Source of the DNA: Parcubacteria bacterium C7867-001
Lineage (GTDB): Bacteria; Patescibacteria; Paceibacteria; UBA9973; UBA2103
Assembly: GCA_001189095.1 (NCBI GenBank)
Contig: LFCK01000002.1
Coordinates: forward strand, 217,036 to 281,035
Reading direction: 5' to 3'
DNA length: 64,000 nucleotides
In this document: positions 40,534 through 49,836 of the stretch, one piece after another
How positions within the stretch are numbered: the first letter of the stretch is position 1
Layout of the letters: the number at the start of each line of letters is the position of its first letter
The notes under the pieces: model-generated
What the model was told of the DNA's origin: nothing
What the model saw: only the letters and a program-made list of their open reading frames with translations
The model's database searches: none
Translations under genes and position numbers: made by a program

Positions 40534-41538
40534 TCATTTCGAGAGATAGGTCAGGATATCAGCGTAGAGCGCACGGGTTCGCTCTCTCGTTTTCTTCCCA
40601 AGTGCTGCATAGTGGTCGAGTCCCGGTGAGGCGTTTATTTCGAGGATGCGGAAACGTTTCGGCACAGTCGAAAGGTCATCTATCGAAAGCACGTCGATGC
40701 CCGCAAGTGTGAGATTCATGTCGCGAGCCAGCGCAACAGCGAGCTTCTTCCACGCTGGATGGACCGTGTCGGTTACGTCAACGCCGGTACCTCCACTCGA
40801 GAGATTCGCAATATTGAGCACGAGTACCTCAGTTCCTTTCGGTGGAACCGAGCGCAAGGTGTATCCGCCGCGCGAAAGGCATTCGCGTATGCGAGGGTCG
40901 TGAATATCGATAGTGAGCCGTTCTGTTTTCTTGTGTCCTTGTATCGCGGCTTTAATAAGCGAACGCAACGATGATTTTCCGTCACCGATAACGGAGAAAG
41001 GTCGGCGTTCGTACGCACACACGAATTTCCCGTTGAACACGACGATACGATAATCCCTCCCAGCAACGGGCTTTTGGACGAGCGCAACGCGGTCATGTAA
41101 AAAAACATCCGTGAGTGCGCGATCGAATTCTTGCTTCGTGCGCACGAGCGCGGTACTTCTTCCTTGGCTGCCGCTATTTGGCTTCACGAAAACCGGAAAT
41201 CCGAGGGTTCGTGCGTAGACGTATGCCGCTTTCGAGCTCTGTTTCGAGCCGATGGTTTTTGCCCAGAGAGGAGAATAGAAGGCTTTGCCAGAGACGGTTG
41301 GGTACCCCATCTTTTTCATAAAGAAGTTCGCGTAATCTTTGTCTTTTGCGATTTCAGCTGCCGCTTGGGTATTCACGTCGAGGCTCGAGTAGCGGAGGTA
41401 GCGCTTTCCGCGAGGAACCTCGAGCTGCACCACGATTCCCCAGTCTGGCTCGACAAGAACCTTAAGTCCGCGTTTTTTGGCTTCCGCGCGCAAGAGGCGG
41501 CTCGCTAGTGGGGGTTGTTTCCGCTCGTGTGTTTGCAT
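40534..41538 (-). CDS. ATP-grasp ligase, cyanophycin/glutathione-synthetase-like
   Basis: 334 residues. ATP-grasp features: FPVFVKPNSGSQGRS, VALVQKPVAGRDYRIVVFNG, the switch FSVIGDGKSSLRSLI and the metal-binding FRILEINASPGLDH. GRDYRIVV and VIGDGK are typical of cyanophycin synthetase and GshF-like enzymes, which join an amino acid to a carboxylate. The substrate is unknown. Start chosen at MQTHERK with TATACT nine bases upstream. Confidence 0.85.
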   Translation of the reverse strand: MQTHERKQPPLASRLLRAEAKKRGLKVLVEPDWGIVVQLEVPRGKRYLRYSSLDVNTQAAAEIAKDKDYANFFMKKMGYPTVSGKAFYSPLWAKTIGSKQSSKAAYVYARTLGFPVFVKPNSGSQGRSTALVRTKQEFDRALTDVFLHDRVALVQKPVAGRDYRIVVFNGKFVCAYERRPFSVIGDGKSSLRSLIKAAIQGHKKTERLTIDIHDPRIRECLSRGGYTLRSVPPKGTEVLVLNIANLSSGGTGVDVTDTVHPAWKKLAVALARDMNLTLAGIDVLSIDDLSTVPKRFRILEINASPGLDHYAALGKKTRERTRALYADILTYLSK

Positions 41539-41622
41539 AGTGACACGAGTATACCCCGTAGCGGGGAAATGCAAGGAGAAGCCTTGTTTGGCCGCTCGCT
41601 CGCTCGGGGTATACTCTCATTC

Positions 41623-42615
41623 ATGAAACTTTTTCTTTTTCCCGTCATTATTTCGATACTTACTCTTGCCGCGGTGGCGGTTTGGGGCGGGCCGGAGGCG
41701 CTCATTCTCGCGAGCATCCTCGTCGTCCTTGAAGTAACCCTCTCGTTCGATAACGCGGTCGTGAACGCGAAGGTGCTCATGAACATGACTCATGAGTGGC
41801 AGCGTCGCTTCCTCACATGGGGTATTCTTTTCGCCGTCTTCTTCACGCGTCTCGTGCTTCCGATTCTTATTGTGAGCGTCAGCGTCTGGCGTTCGCCGCT
41901 CGACGTTCTCAATCTCGCCGCATTCTTTCCGAACGAATATGCGGTGCTTCTCGACCATGCACACGCGGGTGTGAGCGCCTTCGGTGCCGCCTTCCTCCTC
42001 ATGGTGTCGCTTAAATATTTCCTCGACAGCAGCAAGACCCTCCACTGGTTCAAGGCCCTTGAACGCGGTCTTTCCTCGTGGGGCCGTGTCGAGGCAGTCG
42101 AAATCGGTATTTCACTCGTCACGGTCCTCGGCTTCTCGTTCTTCGTTCCGCACGAGGAGCAGTCAGTGGTGCTCATTGCAGGATTGGTCGGCATCATCCT
42201 CTTCATCTTCATGCGCGGTCTTGCAGGTTCGTATTCCGAGCAAATGACGCAAGGGGCAGCGAAAGGATTCGCTCTTTTCATGTATCTCAACATCCTTGAT
42301 ACTGCCTTCTCGCTCGACAGTGTGGTGGGTGCATTCGCACTTACGACCCAGATCCCGATCATTGTCGCTGGTCTCGGTATCGGTGCTATTTTCGTGCGTA
42401 CGCTTACCGTTTACCTCGTTGAACACAAGGCGCTTGCAGCCCTTATCTACCTTGAACATGGTGCGCACTGGGCTATTCTCGGCCTTGCGGTAAGTATGTA
42501 TGCGAGCCTGTTGTTCGAGATTCCGGAGGTCATTACGGGAGGAATCGGTGCCTTCTTCGTTATTGCGGCCTACCTTTCCTCTATTCGCGTGCGCAAGAAT
42601 CCCACGTCCCCGTAA
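41623..42615 (+). CDS. TerC/DUF475-type integral membrane protein
   Basis: 330 residues, about nine helices. Conserved Asp-bearing motifs SFDNAVVNAKVL (about 43-54) and LDTAFSLDSVVGAFAL (about 225-240), plus YLEHGAHWAI, match the TerC superfamily branch DUF475. TerC proteins are metal-linked membrane components of tellurite-type stress systems; recent work links relatives to manganese handling. TATACT seven bases before ATG. Confidence 0.88.
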   Translation: MKLFLFPVIISILTLAAVAVWGGPEALILASILVVLEVTLSFDNAVVNAKVLMNMTHEWQRRFLTWGILFAVFFTRLVLPILIVSVSVWRSPLDVLNLAAFFPNEYAVLLDHAHAGVSAFGAAFLLMVSLKYFLDSSKTLHWFKALERGLSSWGRVEAVEIGISLVTVLGFSFFVPHEEQSVVLIAGLVGIILFIFMRGLAGSYSEQMTQGAAKGFALFMYLNILDTAFSLDSVVGAFALTTQIPIIVAGLGIGAIFVRTLTVYLVEHKALAALIYLEHGAHWAILGLAVSMYASLLFEIPEVITGGIGAFFVIAAYLSSIRVRKNPTSP

Positions 42616-42684
42616 TCCCCGCTTTACGAAGGGGTAGGGGTGCGTACAATAGATCCGTTAGCAGCATCTAATTTTCTTCTTCGT

Positions 42685-43368
42685 ATGCGAATTGTATATA
42701 TAGTCATTGCGCTCGCGGCGCTCGGTCTCATCGGCTGGCTCGTGCTTGGTGGTGCAAAATCAGCCACGGGAACCCCGACCGCTGAAAATCTTACCGGAAC
42801 CACGACGGCACCAGTCGAGGGAACGACGTATCAGATAGATCCGTCTGCAAGCACCGTAACGTTTGCGGGCAGCAAACCTCTTATTCCAAATTACGTTGAT
42901 ACCGGAACTATTGGCATCAAGAGCGGCACGCTTTCAGTGAATGGGGCAACCGGCACCGGTTCGGTGGTCATCGATATGGCTACGGTAAAAGTCGGTATGA
43001 CCGGTAAGGGTACCGGTCCTGCAGACTCGCTTACCGAGCACCTCAAGAAGTCTGACTTCTTCGACATTGCGACGTATCCGACGGCGACCTTCACCATTTC
43101 GAATGTTGCAGCGCGTGCAGATAGCGGAACAACTTCGCTGTATGACGTGACGGGAACACTCACCATGAAAGGTAAGACGAATGAGGTAACCTTCCCCGCG
43201 AAGATTTATCTTCAAGATGGAAAACTTCACGCGGACGCCTCGGTCACCATTGATCGCACGAAGTGGGGAATCACCTTCGGCTCAAAGGATTTCGTTGCGA
43301 ACATTGGCAATAACGCCATTAGCAACGACGTGAAGCTTACGCTCAACATCGTCGCAAATCCGCAGTAA
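42685..43368 (+). CDS. YceI-domain protein, membrane-anchored
   Basis: 227 residues. N-terminal helix (IVYIVIALAALGLIGWLVLGG), Thr-rich linker, then the YceI lipocalin-like barrel: YQIDPSASTVTFAGSK, HLKKSDFFDIATYPTATF and DRTKWGITFGS. YceI domains bind polyisoprenoid or other amphiphilic ligands. Start set at 42685; a GTG at 42640 overlaps a TACAAT element. Confidence 0.9.
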   Translation: MRIVYIVIALAALGLIGWLVLGGAKSATGTPTAENLTGTTTAPVEGTTYQIDPSASTVTFAGSKPLIPNYVDTGTIGIKSGTLSVNGATGTGSVVIDMATVKVGMTGKGTGPADSLTEHLKKSDFFDIATYPTATFTISNVAARADSGTTSLYDVTGTLTMKGKTNEVTFPAKIYLQDGKLHADASVTIDRTKWGITFGSKDFVANIGNNAISNDVKLTLNIVANPQ

Positions 43369-43380
43369 CGGCTATATAAA

Positions 43381-43409
43381 AACCGCCGGAGCGTGCTGCT
43401 CCGGCGGTT
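43381..43409. terminator. Bidirectional terminator
   Basis: AACCGCCGGAGC/GCTCCGGCGGTT then TTTTA; between convergent genes. Confidence 0.9.
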
Positions 43410-43413
43410 TTTA

Positions 43414-46400
43414 TTATGCTGAGTACCGTGCGCGGATTTCCTTACCCGGCCAGCGGTAGTAGAGCATCGGGATGAGGACGAGGGTGAGGAGCAGGGAGAA
43501 GGCGAGACCGAACATGATAGCGAACGCGAGCGGCGCCCAGAATGGCGAAGCGAACGCGAGCGGCACCATTCCAATGACTGTCACGATGGTCGTGAGAAGG
43601 ATAGGGCGCAGACGCGAGCCGGCAGCTTCAACGACGACGTCTTCAAGCGAGAGATGTTCTTGCTCGCGATGGATGCGCGCGATTGAGTCCATGAGAATGA
43701 TGGCGTGGTTGATGATGACGCCTGCAAGCGCGATGACACCGAGCATCGAGGTGAGGGAGAGCGGTTGGCCCATGAGCGTAAGACCAACATGCACGCCAAC
43801 GAGCGAGAGCGGAATAATAAGAAGCAGGTAGAGAGAGTGACGGAATGAGTTGAACTCAAGGACGAGAATCGAAAGCATGAGTGCCGCACCGGCGACAAGC
43901 GCGATGATGAGCTCAAGGAATGACTTCGTGACGTCTTCAGATTCGCCGCCGAGCTTCATGGTGACGCCTTTGCCGAGCTTGTCGTTCGTGAACGCTTTGG
44001 CGAATTGATTCGTTGCCTCGATAGCGTTGCTGGTTGCTGCGACTTCGGCAGTGACCGTTGAAATGCGGTTACCTGCCTCGTGACGTATAGAAGTCTGCGC
44101 CGCTTCATACGTAACGGTCGCAATTGAAGAGAGCGGAACCGGACCCTTCGCTCCCGGGATGAGAAGACTGCGCACGGCGTCGACGGTGACATGCGTTGTG
44201 TCGGACGGATCTCGGTACTGCGGATTAAGGTCGAGCTTCACGCGCGCCTCGATATCGTTCTTGCCGGTGCGTATAGAGGTCGCTTTCGTGCTGAAGAGCG
44301 CCGTGCGGAGCGTGCCTGCAACGGTGGCAGGGGACACGCCGAGCGCTGCGGCTTTTGCGGTATCGAGCGACACAAGGAATTCGGCGCTCGCGTCTTGCGT
44401 GCTCGAGTTCATATTCACGACGCCCGGAATATCGGAGAGAACCTGCGTAGCACGGTCGGTGGTCTCCGTGAGCTCGCCAAGGTCATCACCTGAGAAGGTG
44501 ATGGTTATAGGAGAGGAGGACGGCGGTCCGCCAGACGGCTCACCTACGGTGATTTTCGCTGAGGTTACTTTCTGAAGTTCCTTGCGTAGTTCCTCGACGA
44601 ATTCAGTGCTCGTCTGCTTGTGGCCTTTCGGAAGATTGATGGTGATGTTCGCTATCTGACTTCCAGACGACGGTCCTGAGAATCCGCCTGCGAACTGGCT
44701 TCCCGAACCGACAACAGTCACAAAGGATTCGATATTTTTATTCGTGTAGAGAATTTCTTCCACTTCGCGTACGGAGAGATCGGTTTCGGCGAGATCCGTT
44801 CCCTGAGGTTTCTCGATGTTCACATAGGCGTAGTCGAAGTCTTCACCGGGGAAGAAGATTGATTTCAGAAGACCGGTCGCTGGGAGCGCAAGGGCAAAGA
44901 TAAAGAGTCCGATCATGAGCCAGATGAAGCGGTTCTGATTCTTTGTGTCGTGAAGGAGCTTATGGAGGAACTCTCGGTACCATGCCTGCGCAAGCTTGTT
45001 GTAGCGCTCTTGGCGCGTCTCCTCAGTTGAATGCGTGACTTTCACGTACTTGATGCAGAGCAGTGGCACCATGCCGAGTGCGACGAAGATGGACGCAAGG
45101 AGCACGAAAATGACGGTCGAAGGAATTGAGGCTAGGAACTTGCCGACGATGCCTGAAAGGAAGAATAGCGGAACGAACACAACGATGGTCGTGAAGGTGC
45201 CGGCGATAAGTGGCCATGCATATTCGCGTATTGCGGCGATAGCAGCTTCGCGTTTGTCACCAAATTTTAGAAGGCGGGTATGGAATGCTTCCACCACCAC
45301 GACACCCGAGTCCACCAAGATACCGATCGCGAGGATAAGCGAGAAGAGCGAAACGTTATTGAGCGAGTTGCCGAGGCCGTAGAGAGCGATGAAGGCGATA
45401 AGGAAAGAAAGCGGAATGGATGCTGCGGCAACAAGCGACTCGCGGAGTCCGAGTGTTGCGTAGAGCACGAGCATGACGAGAATGACGGTCTCGATGCCTG
45501 CGCGCGAAAGTTCAGTGAGACTCTTGTTAACTTCTTCTGCCGCGTCATACGGGATCGTGATGTCGGTGTTCGCAAGGATGCCAGACTGCAGTTCTTTCAC
45601 GCGATCCTTAACCGCTGTTGCTGTTGCAACAATGTTGCCGCCGCGCGTTTTGAAAACAGTAAGCGTAAGTGATGGATTGGCTGGTTCGCCATCGACCGAC
45701 ACGCGCGAGAACGAGTGCGGGTCTTCGAGGGCGTCGACGACGTCAGCCACATCTGAGACGTGTATGGTACTGCCGCCAGGGCCGGCGATCGACACATTCG
45801 CTACATCTTCAGTAGTTGTGATGCCGGAATCGAAACGCACGGCGTAATTTACGCCGTCGACGGTGATGGATCCTGCAGGAGTCGCGACACCCGCGGACGA
45901 AATCGCGTTTACCACGTCGGAAAGCGAAAGGCCGTACTGGCGGAGCTTTGCGCTCTTTGCGATGACCTGTACCTGTCGGTCGCGAACGCCCGAAATGCTT
46001 ACGGTTGAAACGCCCGTTATACGCTTCACTTCATCACTCACGTCGTCTGCGAGCGCGGTCAACTCTCCCGCTGAGAGCGCGCCTGATATGGAAATCTCGA
46101 GTATGGGCTGGTCGGCGAAGTTAACATCGGACACGGTCGGCGTGGTCGCCTCGGAAGGAAGCTCTGGCTCCGCTTTCGCTACCGCGTCTTTAAGGAGCTG
46201 AATGGATTTGTCGATGTCAGCAGAAGCATCGAATTCGACGGAAACGCTCGAAACGCCGTCACCTGAGGTCGAGGTGACCTTTGAGACATGCTCCACTGAG
46301 AGAACGTTGTCCTCGATCTTGTTCGTGATGAGACGTTCGACGTCAGCGGCGGAAGCGCCGGGAAGCACGGTCGTTACGATGCCGAGCGGAATCGCAATAT

Positions 46401-46518
46401 CAGGTGTCGCTTCCTTTGGCATTGCGGTTACGGCATAGAGACCGCTCGCAATAAGCACGATCATCAAGAAGACCGTGAAGTGGTTTTTGTCTAAGAAGAA
46501 ACTCCAGAACTTCGTCAT
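43414..46518 (-). CDS. RND-family efflux transporter
   Basis: 1034 residues, the length of AcrB-type pumps. N-terminal helix then two large extracytoplasmic domains and twelve helices in two halves. Family segments: MPKEATPDIAIPLGIVTTVLPG, TDISIPYDA-like porter parts, GILVDSGVVVVEAF in helix 4 and GVIINHAIILMDSI in helix 10. Of the two adjacent Asp that carry protons in helix 4 of AcrB, the second is Ser here. It is four bases after the adaptor gene. Proton-driven export of hydrophobic compounds is expected; no outer-membrane channel gene is seen. Confidence 0.93.
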   Translation of the reverse strand: MTKFWSFFLDKNHFTVFLMIVLIASGLYAVTAMPKEATPDIAIPLGIVTTVLPGASAADVERLITNKIEDNVLSVEHVSKVTSTSGDGVSSVSVEFDASADIDKSIQLLKDAVAKAEPELPSEATTPTVSDVNFADQPILEISISGALSAGELTALADDVSDEVKRITGVSTVSISGVRDRQVQVIAKSAKLRQYGLSLSDVVNAISSAGVATPAGSITVDGVNYAVRFDSGITTTEDVANVSIAGPGGSTIHVSDVADVVDALEDPHSFSRVSVDGEPANPSLTLTVFKTRGGNIVATATAVKDRVKELQSGILANTDITIPYDAAEEVNKSLTELSRAGIETVILVMLVLYATLGLRESLVAAASIPLSFLIAFIALYGLGNSLNNVSLFSLILAIGILVDSGVVVVEAFHTRLLKFGDKREAAIAAIREYAWPLIAGTFTTIVVFVPLFFLSGIVGKFLASIPSTVIFVLLASIFVALGMVPLLCIKYVKVTHSTEETRQERYNKLAQAWYREFLHKLLHDTKNQNRFIWLMIGLFIFALALPATGLLKSIFFPGEDFDYAYVNIEKPQGTDLAETDLSVREVEEILYTNKNIESFVTVVGSGSQFAGGFSGPSSGSQIANITINLPKGHKQTSTEFVEELRKELQKVTSAKITVGEPSGGPPSSSPITITFSGDDLGELTETTDRATQVLSDIPGVVNMNSSTQDASAEFLVSLDTAKAAALGVSPATVAGTLRTALFSTKATSIRTGKNDIEARVKLDLNPQYRDPSDTTHVTVDAVRSLLIPGAKGPVPLSSIATVTYEAAQTSIRHEAGNRISTVTAEVAATSNAIEATNQFAKAFTNDKLGKGVTMKLGGESEDVTKSFLELIIALVAGAALMLSILVLEFNSFRHSLYLLLIIPLSLVGVHVGLTLMGQPLSLTSMLGVIALAGVIINHAIILMDSIARIHREQEHLSLEDVVVEAAGSRLRPILLTTIVTVIGMVPLAFASPFWAPLAFAIMFGLAFSLLLTLVLIPMLYYRWPGKEIRARYSA

Positions 46519-46522
46519 GGGG

Positions 46523-48067
46523 CTAGATTGTCGGAGGGGCGACGTTTACTTTCTGTCCTTCGGAAAGTCCGCGAGCGTCAGTGACGATGCTGGTTTCAAT
46601 TGGAAGGGACGAGGTGATGCTGATGCGATCGCCAATGACGTCTCCAATGGTGACCGGAAGAGCGATGAGGCGGCCGTCAGTGCCAACGGTAAAGACTTCG
46701 CGGGAATTCGCGGAGAGCTTCACTGCGGTAAGCGGGAGGAGTACTTGAATCGTGGTCGTTGCGGTCGCTTGCTTTACGGGAGCTCCTGGAAGCGTGATGC
46801 GAACCGACTGACCGTTTAGGAGGCTAGAGGTTCCGGTCACCGCAATGCGGATGTCGATTTGCTTCGTGATCGGATCGAGTGCTGGCGAGATCTGCGTGAC
46901 AAGGCCGGTTGCCTCGCCTTCAATGGCGACTTTGGTGCCGACCGCGAGCGCGGAACGGTTTTCTTCTGAAACGAACGCATCTATTTCAAGAGCGCCATTC
47001 TGGGCAACGGTTGCAACATGCTCGAGATTCGAGACGTAGTCGCCGACATGGACCGGAAGGAAGTTAATGGTGCCCGCGATAGGTGCGCGGATGATGGTCT
47101 TTTCGTAGTTTGCCTGTGCGAGGCGGAGTGCGCCGAGCGCCTGCTTCACGGAAGCGTTGCCGCCCGTGTTTGCTTGGCTCTGGCTCTTATATGAAGCCTG
47201 TGCGCTCGCGATCGTCGAGAGAAGTGTGTTCACGGTCGAACGAGCAGTTGCAAGGGCGGTGAGTTGCGTCGCGCTTACATTCGAGCTGCGTTCGCTCGAT
47301 ACTTGTGCGAGTTCGGTAAGGAGCGTGGTGGTTTTTTGCGTTGCGTTCACGGCGTTCGCAAGAAGCGTGTTCGGGTCTGCGGTCGCTGCGGTTGGAAGGC
47401 TTTTTTGCCATACGTCCATCGCTTCAGCAATGGCGCGTCGTTCGCGGGACATCTGGGAAGGAGAGACGCTACTTGCGCTCACGAGGAGTTCGGGACCGAA
47501 GGCACCTTCGTCGCCGAAGAAGGTATCGACGTACTGGGAGAGTGTAGTGTCGAGTGTCGCGTAGGCCGAGGTGTATGCGTTAAGGGCGTTCGTCTTAACT
47601 TGCTCAGGAGCAACCGTCTGCGAGGCGGCGAGTGCTGCTTCGTAGGCGCCCTCTGCAGAAAGGACGGAGGCAGATTCAGTGTCGTTCTCAAGCGCGACGA
47701 TTACGAAGCCTGCCGGGACGGAGTCACCAACATTCGCACGGACTGAACGGACGGCGCCTCCCGCCTGTGCAAGGAGTTCCGCTTCACTTACTGAGCGGAC
47801 CGTGCCGAGAATGCTCGTGCCGGAGCCGGAGCCGGAAAGTTCGGCAACCGTTGCAACCGAGACGCTGCGGAGTCCTGCGTTTGTATCGCTCGCTGCTTTG
47901 TTCGAGCCGAGGAGGAAGCCGATGCTGCCGAGAAGTATCACTACAAGAACGGCAATGCCGATCTGATAACGCGGACGCAGCGATCGGTAGCGCTTATACA
48001 GCGCTCCAAGCGATGAAACAACCCGAGAAAAAAGCTGGCGTATGCCAGCAAGGATATTCGATACCAT
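46523..48067 (-). CDS. RND adaptor (HlyD/membrane-fusion protein)
   Basis: 514 residues. Membrane helix at about 32-53, then a lipoyl half (LLAQAGGAVRSVRANVGDSVPAGFVIVAL), a long helical hairpin (about 140-300, Ala/Thr/Ser-rich) and the second lipoyl half (IIRAPIAGTINFLPVHVGDYV), beta-barrel and proximal domains. Together with the RND gene it forms a two-component pump operon. The hairpin is longer than in AcrA. TAATAC six bases before ATG. Confidence 0.9.
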   Translation of the reverse strand: MVSNILAGIRQLFSRVVSSLGALYKRYRSLRPRYQIGIAVLVVILLGSIGFLLGSNKAASDTNAGLRSVSVATVAELSGSGSGTSILGTVRSVSEAELLAQAGGAVRSVRANVGDSVPAGFVIVALENDTESASVLSAEGAYEAALAASQTVAPEQVKTNALNAYTSAYATLDTTLSQYVDTFFGDEGAFGPELLVSASSVSPSQMSRERRAIAEAMDVWQKSLPTAATADPNTLLANAVNATQKTTTLLTELAQVSSERSSNVSATQLTALATARSTVNTLLSTIASAQASYKSQSQANTGGNASVKQALGALRLAQANYEKTIIRAPIAGTINFLPVHVGDYVSNLEHVATVAQNGALEIDAFVSEENRSALAVGTKVAIEGEATGLVTQISPALDPITKQIDIRIAVTGTSSLLNGQSVRITLPGAPVKQATATTTIQVLLPLTAVKLSANSREVFTVGTDGRLIALPVTIGDVIGDRISITSSLPIETSIVTDARGLSEGQKVNVAPPTI

Positions 48068-48155
48068 ATGAACGTATTATGAACCAAGGAGGGGGTATTG
48101 TCAAAAAAGTAGTGGCACGGAGTATACTGTTCGCATACATCTCATTCCCTAATAT

Positions 48156-48743
48156 ATGAATACACAAACGATTATTGCGCTCGTCATTGCCGTCGTTGTT
48201 GTCGGCGGAGGCGTCTGGTATTTCTCTTCGATGGGCCCTCAAGGCGTGCCGAACGGAGAGGCAGGAACCTCGAACAATGGGACCGGAACACTTCAAAGTC
48301 TCATGGGGCTTACCGGCTCGATGAAGTGCGACGTTGCGACTGCCGCTGGTCCTTCGCAGTCTTCGGGAACCGTGTATATCACGAATGGAAAGATGCGTGG
48401 CGATTTTAATTCAACGAGCGCAGCGACCGGTGAAGCGGTTATCGAGTCTCATATGATCCGCTCGGGCGGATTCATGTATACGTGGTCGAGCGCTGCTCCA
48501 CAGGGCGTAAAGTTCTCGGAAGAGGCTATCGCGTCAGCGAGCTCCCAATCGAGCGGACAGGGAAGCGTGGATCCTAACGCGCAGGTCACTTACTCCTGCT
48601 CTCTGTGGGCTGCGGATGAAGCGCAATTCACTCCGCCGTCGACGGTCTCCTTCATCGACATGTCCGCGATGATGCCGGGTGGCGCGGCAGGTACGCTCCC
48701 AGCGGGCGGTACCGGATATCCTGCAAATCCGTACAACTACTAA
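48156..48743 (+). CDS. Membrane-anchored exported hypothetical protein
   Basis: 195 residues. Helix TIIALVIAVVVVGGGVWYF, Gly/Asn-rich linker, then a beta-rich domain with SMKCDV and TYSCSLW (two Cys, possible disulfide) and VYITNGKMRGDF. Ends in a Gly/Pro/Tyr tail. No family recognised. Divergent from the pump operon, with TATACT at 48123. Confidence 0.65.
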   Translation: MNTQTIIALVIAVVVVGGGVWYFSSMGPQGVPNGEAGTSNNGTGTLQSLMGLTGSMKCDVATAAGPSQSSGTVYITNGKMRGDFNSTSAATGEAVIESHMIRSGGFMYTWSSAAPQGVKFSEEAIASASSQSSGQGSVDPNAQVTYSCSLWAADEAQFTPPSTVSFIDMSAMMPGGAAGTLPAGGTGYPANPYNY

Positions 48744-48754
48744 ATCAGAATGAG

Positions 48755-48787
48755 AAAACCGCCCGAGGCAAAGCCTCGGGCGGTTTT
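48755..48787 (+). terminator. Terminator hairpin
   Basis: AAAACCGCCCGAGGC/GCCTCGGGCGGTTTT, AAA loop. Confidence 0.93.
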
Positions 48788-48820
48788 CTTCAGAAAGAGG
48801 ATGCTAGAATCGTGAGTGAC

Positions 48821-49804
48821 ATGGTGCTTGTTCGTCACTGGAAAAAAATATTCGGATGGAGCGTACTTGCGCTCGTCGCTCTGGCGCTCGCGTTCCTCCT
48901 TATCTATGCGCAACTTTTTGGTCCTGCGGATAAGACCGCGGGAACCGAGCAATTCTTCATTACTCCTGAAGACACGATCGACACGGTCGCTACTCGACTT
49001 AAATACGAACACTTCGTGCGAAGTGATATTGCTGCACGCATTGCGCTTCTGGAGGTCGCCACCAAAGGCCTTCATGCGGGCGGGTATACGATTTCGGCGA
49101 GCATGGATACGCTCGCTATCGCCGACATTCTCGGAGAACCACCGTATCTTGCGTGGATAAAGATTCCGCGCGGTTACCGCAAGGAGCAGATTGCCACGCT
49201 GCTTACGCGCGAACTTGGCTGGGACAACGCGCAGAAGGAGGAATGGCTCGCATCCTTTAAGGGAACCTCGTTCTACGAAGGTATCTTCTTCCCGACGACC
49301 TACCTTATTCCGACCGAAGAGGCGCCCGCACGCGTGGCCGAGCGCATGAAGCAGAAGTTTTCGGACACCTACGCGCTTCTCGTTGAGAAGTCCGCTAAAC
49401 GTTCGACACCATGGCCGGAAATTGTGATCATTGCATCGCTCATCGACCGCGAGGCTGCAGGTCCCGAGGACGTGAAGCTCATCTCCGGCGTTATCTGGAA
49501 TCGTCTCGCGAAAAAGATGCCGCTTGGCATCGACGCGACGCTGCAATATATAAAAGGAACGGAAGGGAGCTGGTGGCCCACGGTGCATAGCGAGGATAAA
49601 TACCTCGAGTCCGCATTCAATACCTATTTCAAATCAGGGCTCCCGCCGCACCCTATAGATAATCCAAACAAGGTTGCGCTCGAAGCGGCTCTCAATCCCG
49701 CGACGACCACCTGTCTCTACTATCTCCATGACTACAAGGGCCAGATACATTGCTCGAATACCTATAAAGGACACGTCGCGAACGTGAACAAATACCTCAA
49801 ATAA
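48821..49804 (+). CDS. mltG: Endolytic murein transglycosylase MltG-like (YceG)
   Basis: 327 residues. One N-terminal helix (IFGWSVLALVALALAFLLIYA), a LysM-like part, then the YceG domain: IKIPRGYRKEQIA, EGIFFPTTYLIP, IIASLIDREA, MPLGIDATLQYIKG and FNTYFKSGLPPHPIDNP. In the usual I-x-E-K-E motif the first acidic residue is Asp here (IDREA). The enzyme cuts nascent glycan strands and helps set chain length. Start at ATG 48821 was preferred over GTG 48812, which nearly touches the TAGAAT element. Confidence 0.88.
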   Translation: MVLVRHWKKIFGWSVLALVALALAFLLIYAQLFGPADKTAGTEQFFITPEDTIDTVATRLKYEHFVRSDIAARIALLEVATKGLHAGGYTISASMDTLAIADILGEPPYLAWIKIPRGYRKEQIATLLTRELGWDNAQKEEWLASFKGTSFYEGIFFPTTYLIPTEEAPARVAERMKQKFSDTYALLVEKSAKRSTPWPEIVIIASLIDREAAGPEDVKLISGVIWNRLAKKMPLGIDATLQYIKGTEGSWWPTVHSEDKYLESAFNTYFKSGLPPHPIDNPNKVALEAALNPATTTCLYYLHDYKGQIHCSNTYKGHVANVNKYLK

Positions 49805-49808
49805 AGAA

Positions 49809-49829
49809 GCCCCGCGCAAAGCGCGGGGC
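49809..49829. terminator. GC hairpin between convergent genes
   Basis: GCCCCGCGC/GCGCGGGGC, AAA loop, no T-run. Confidence 0.6.
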
Positions 49830-49836
49830 CCACTCG

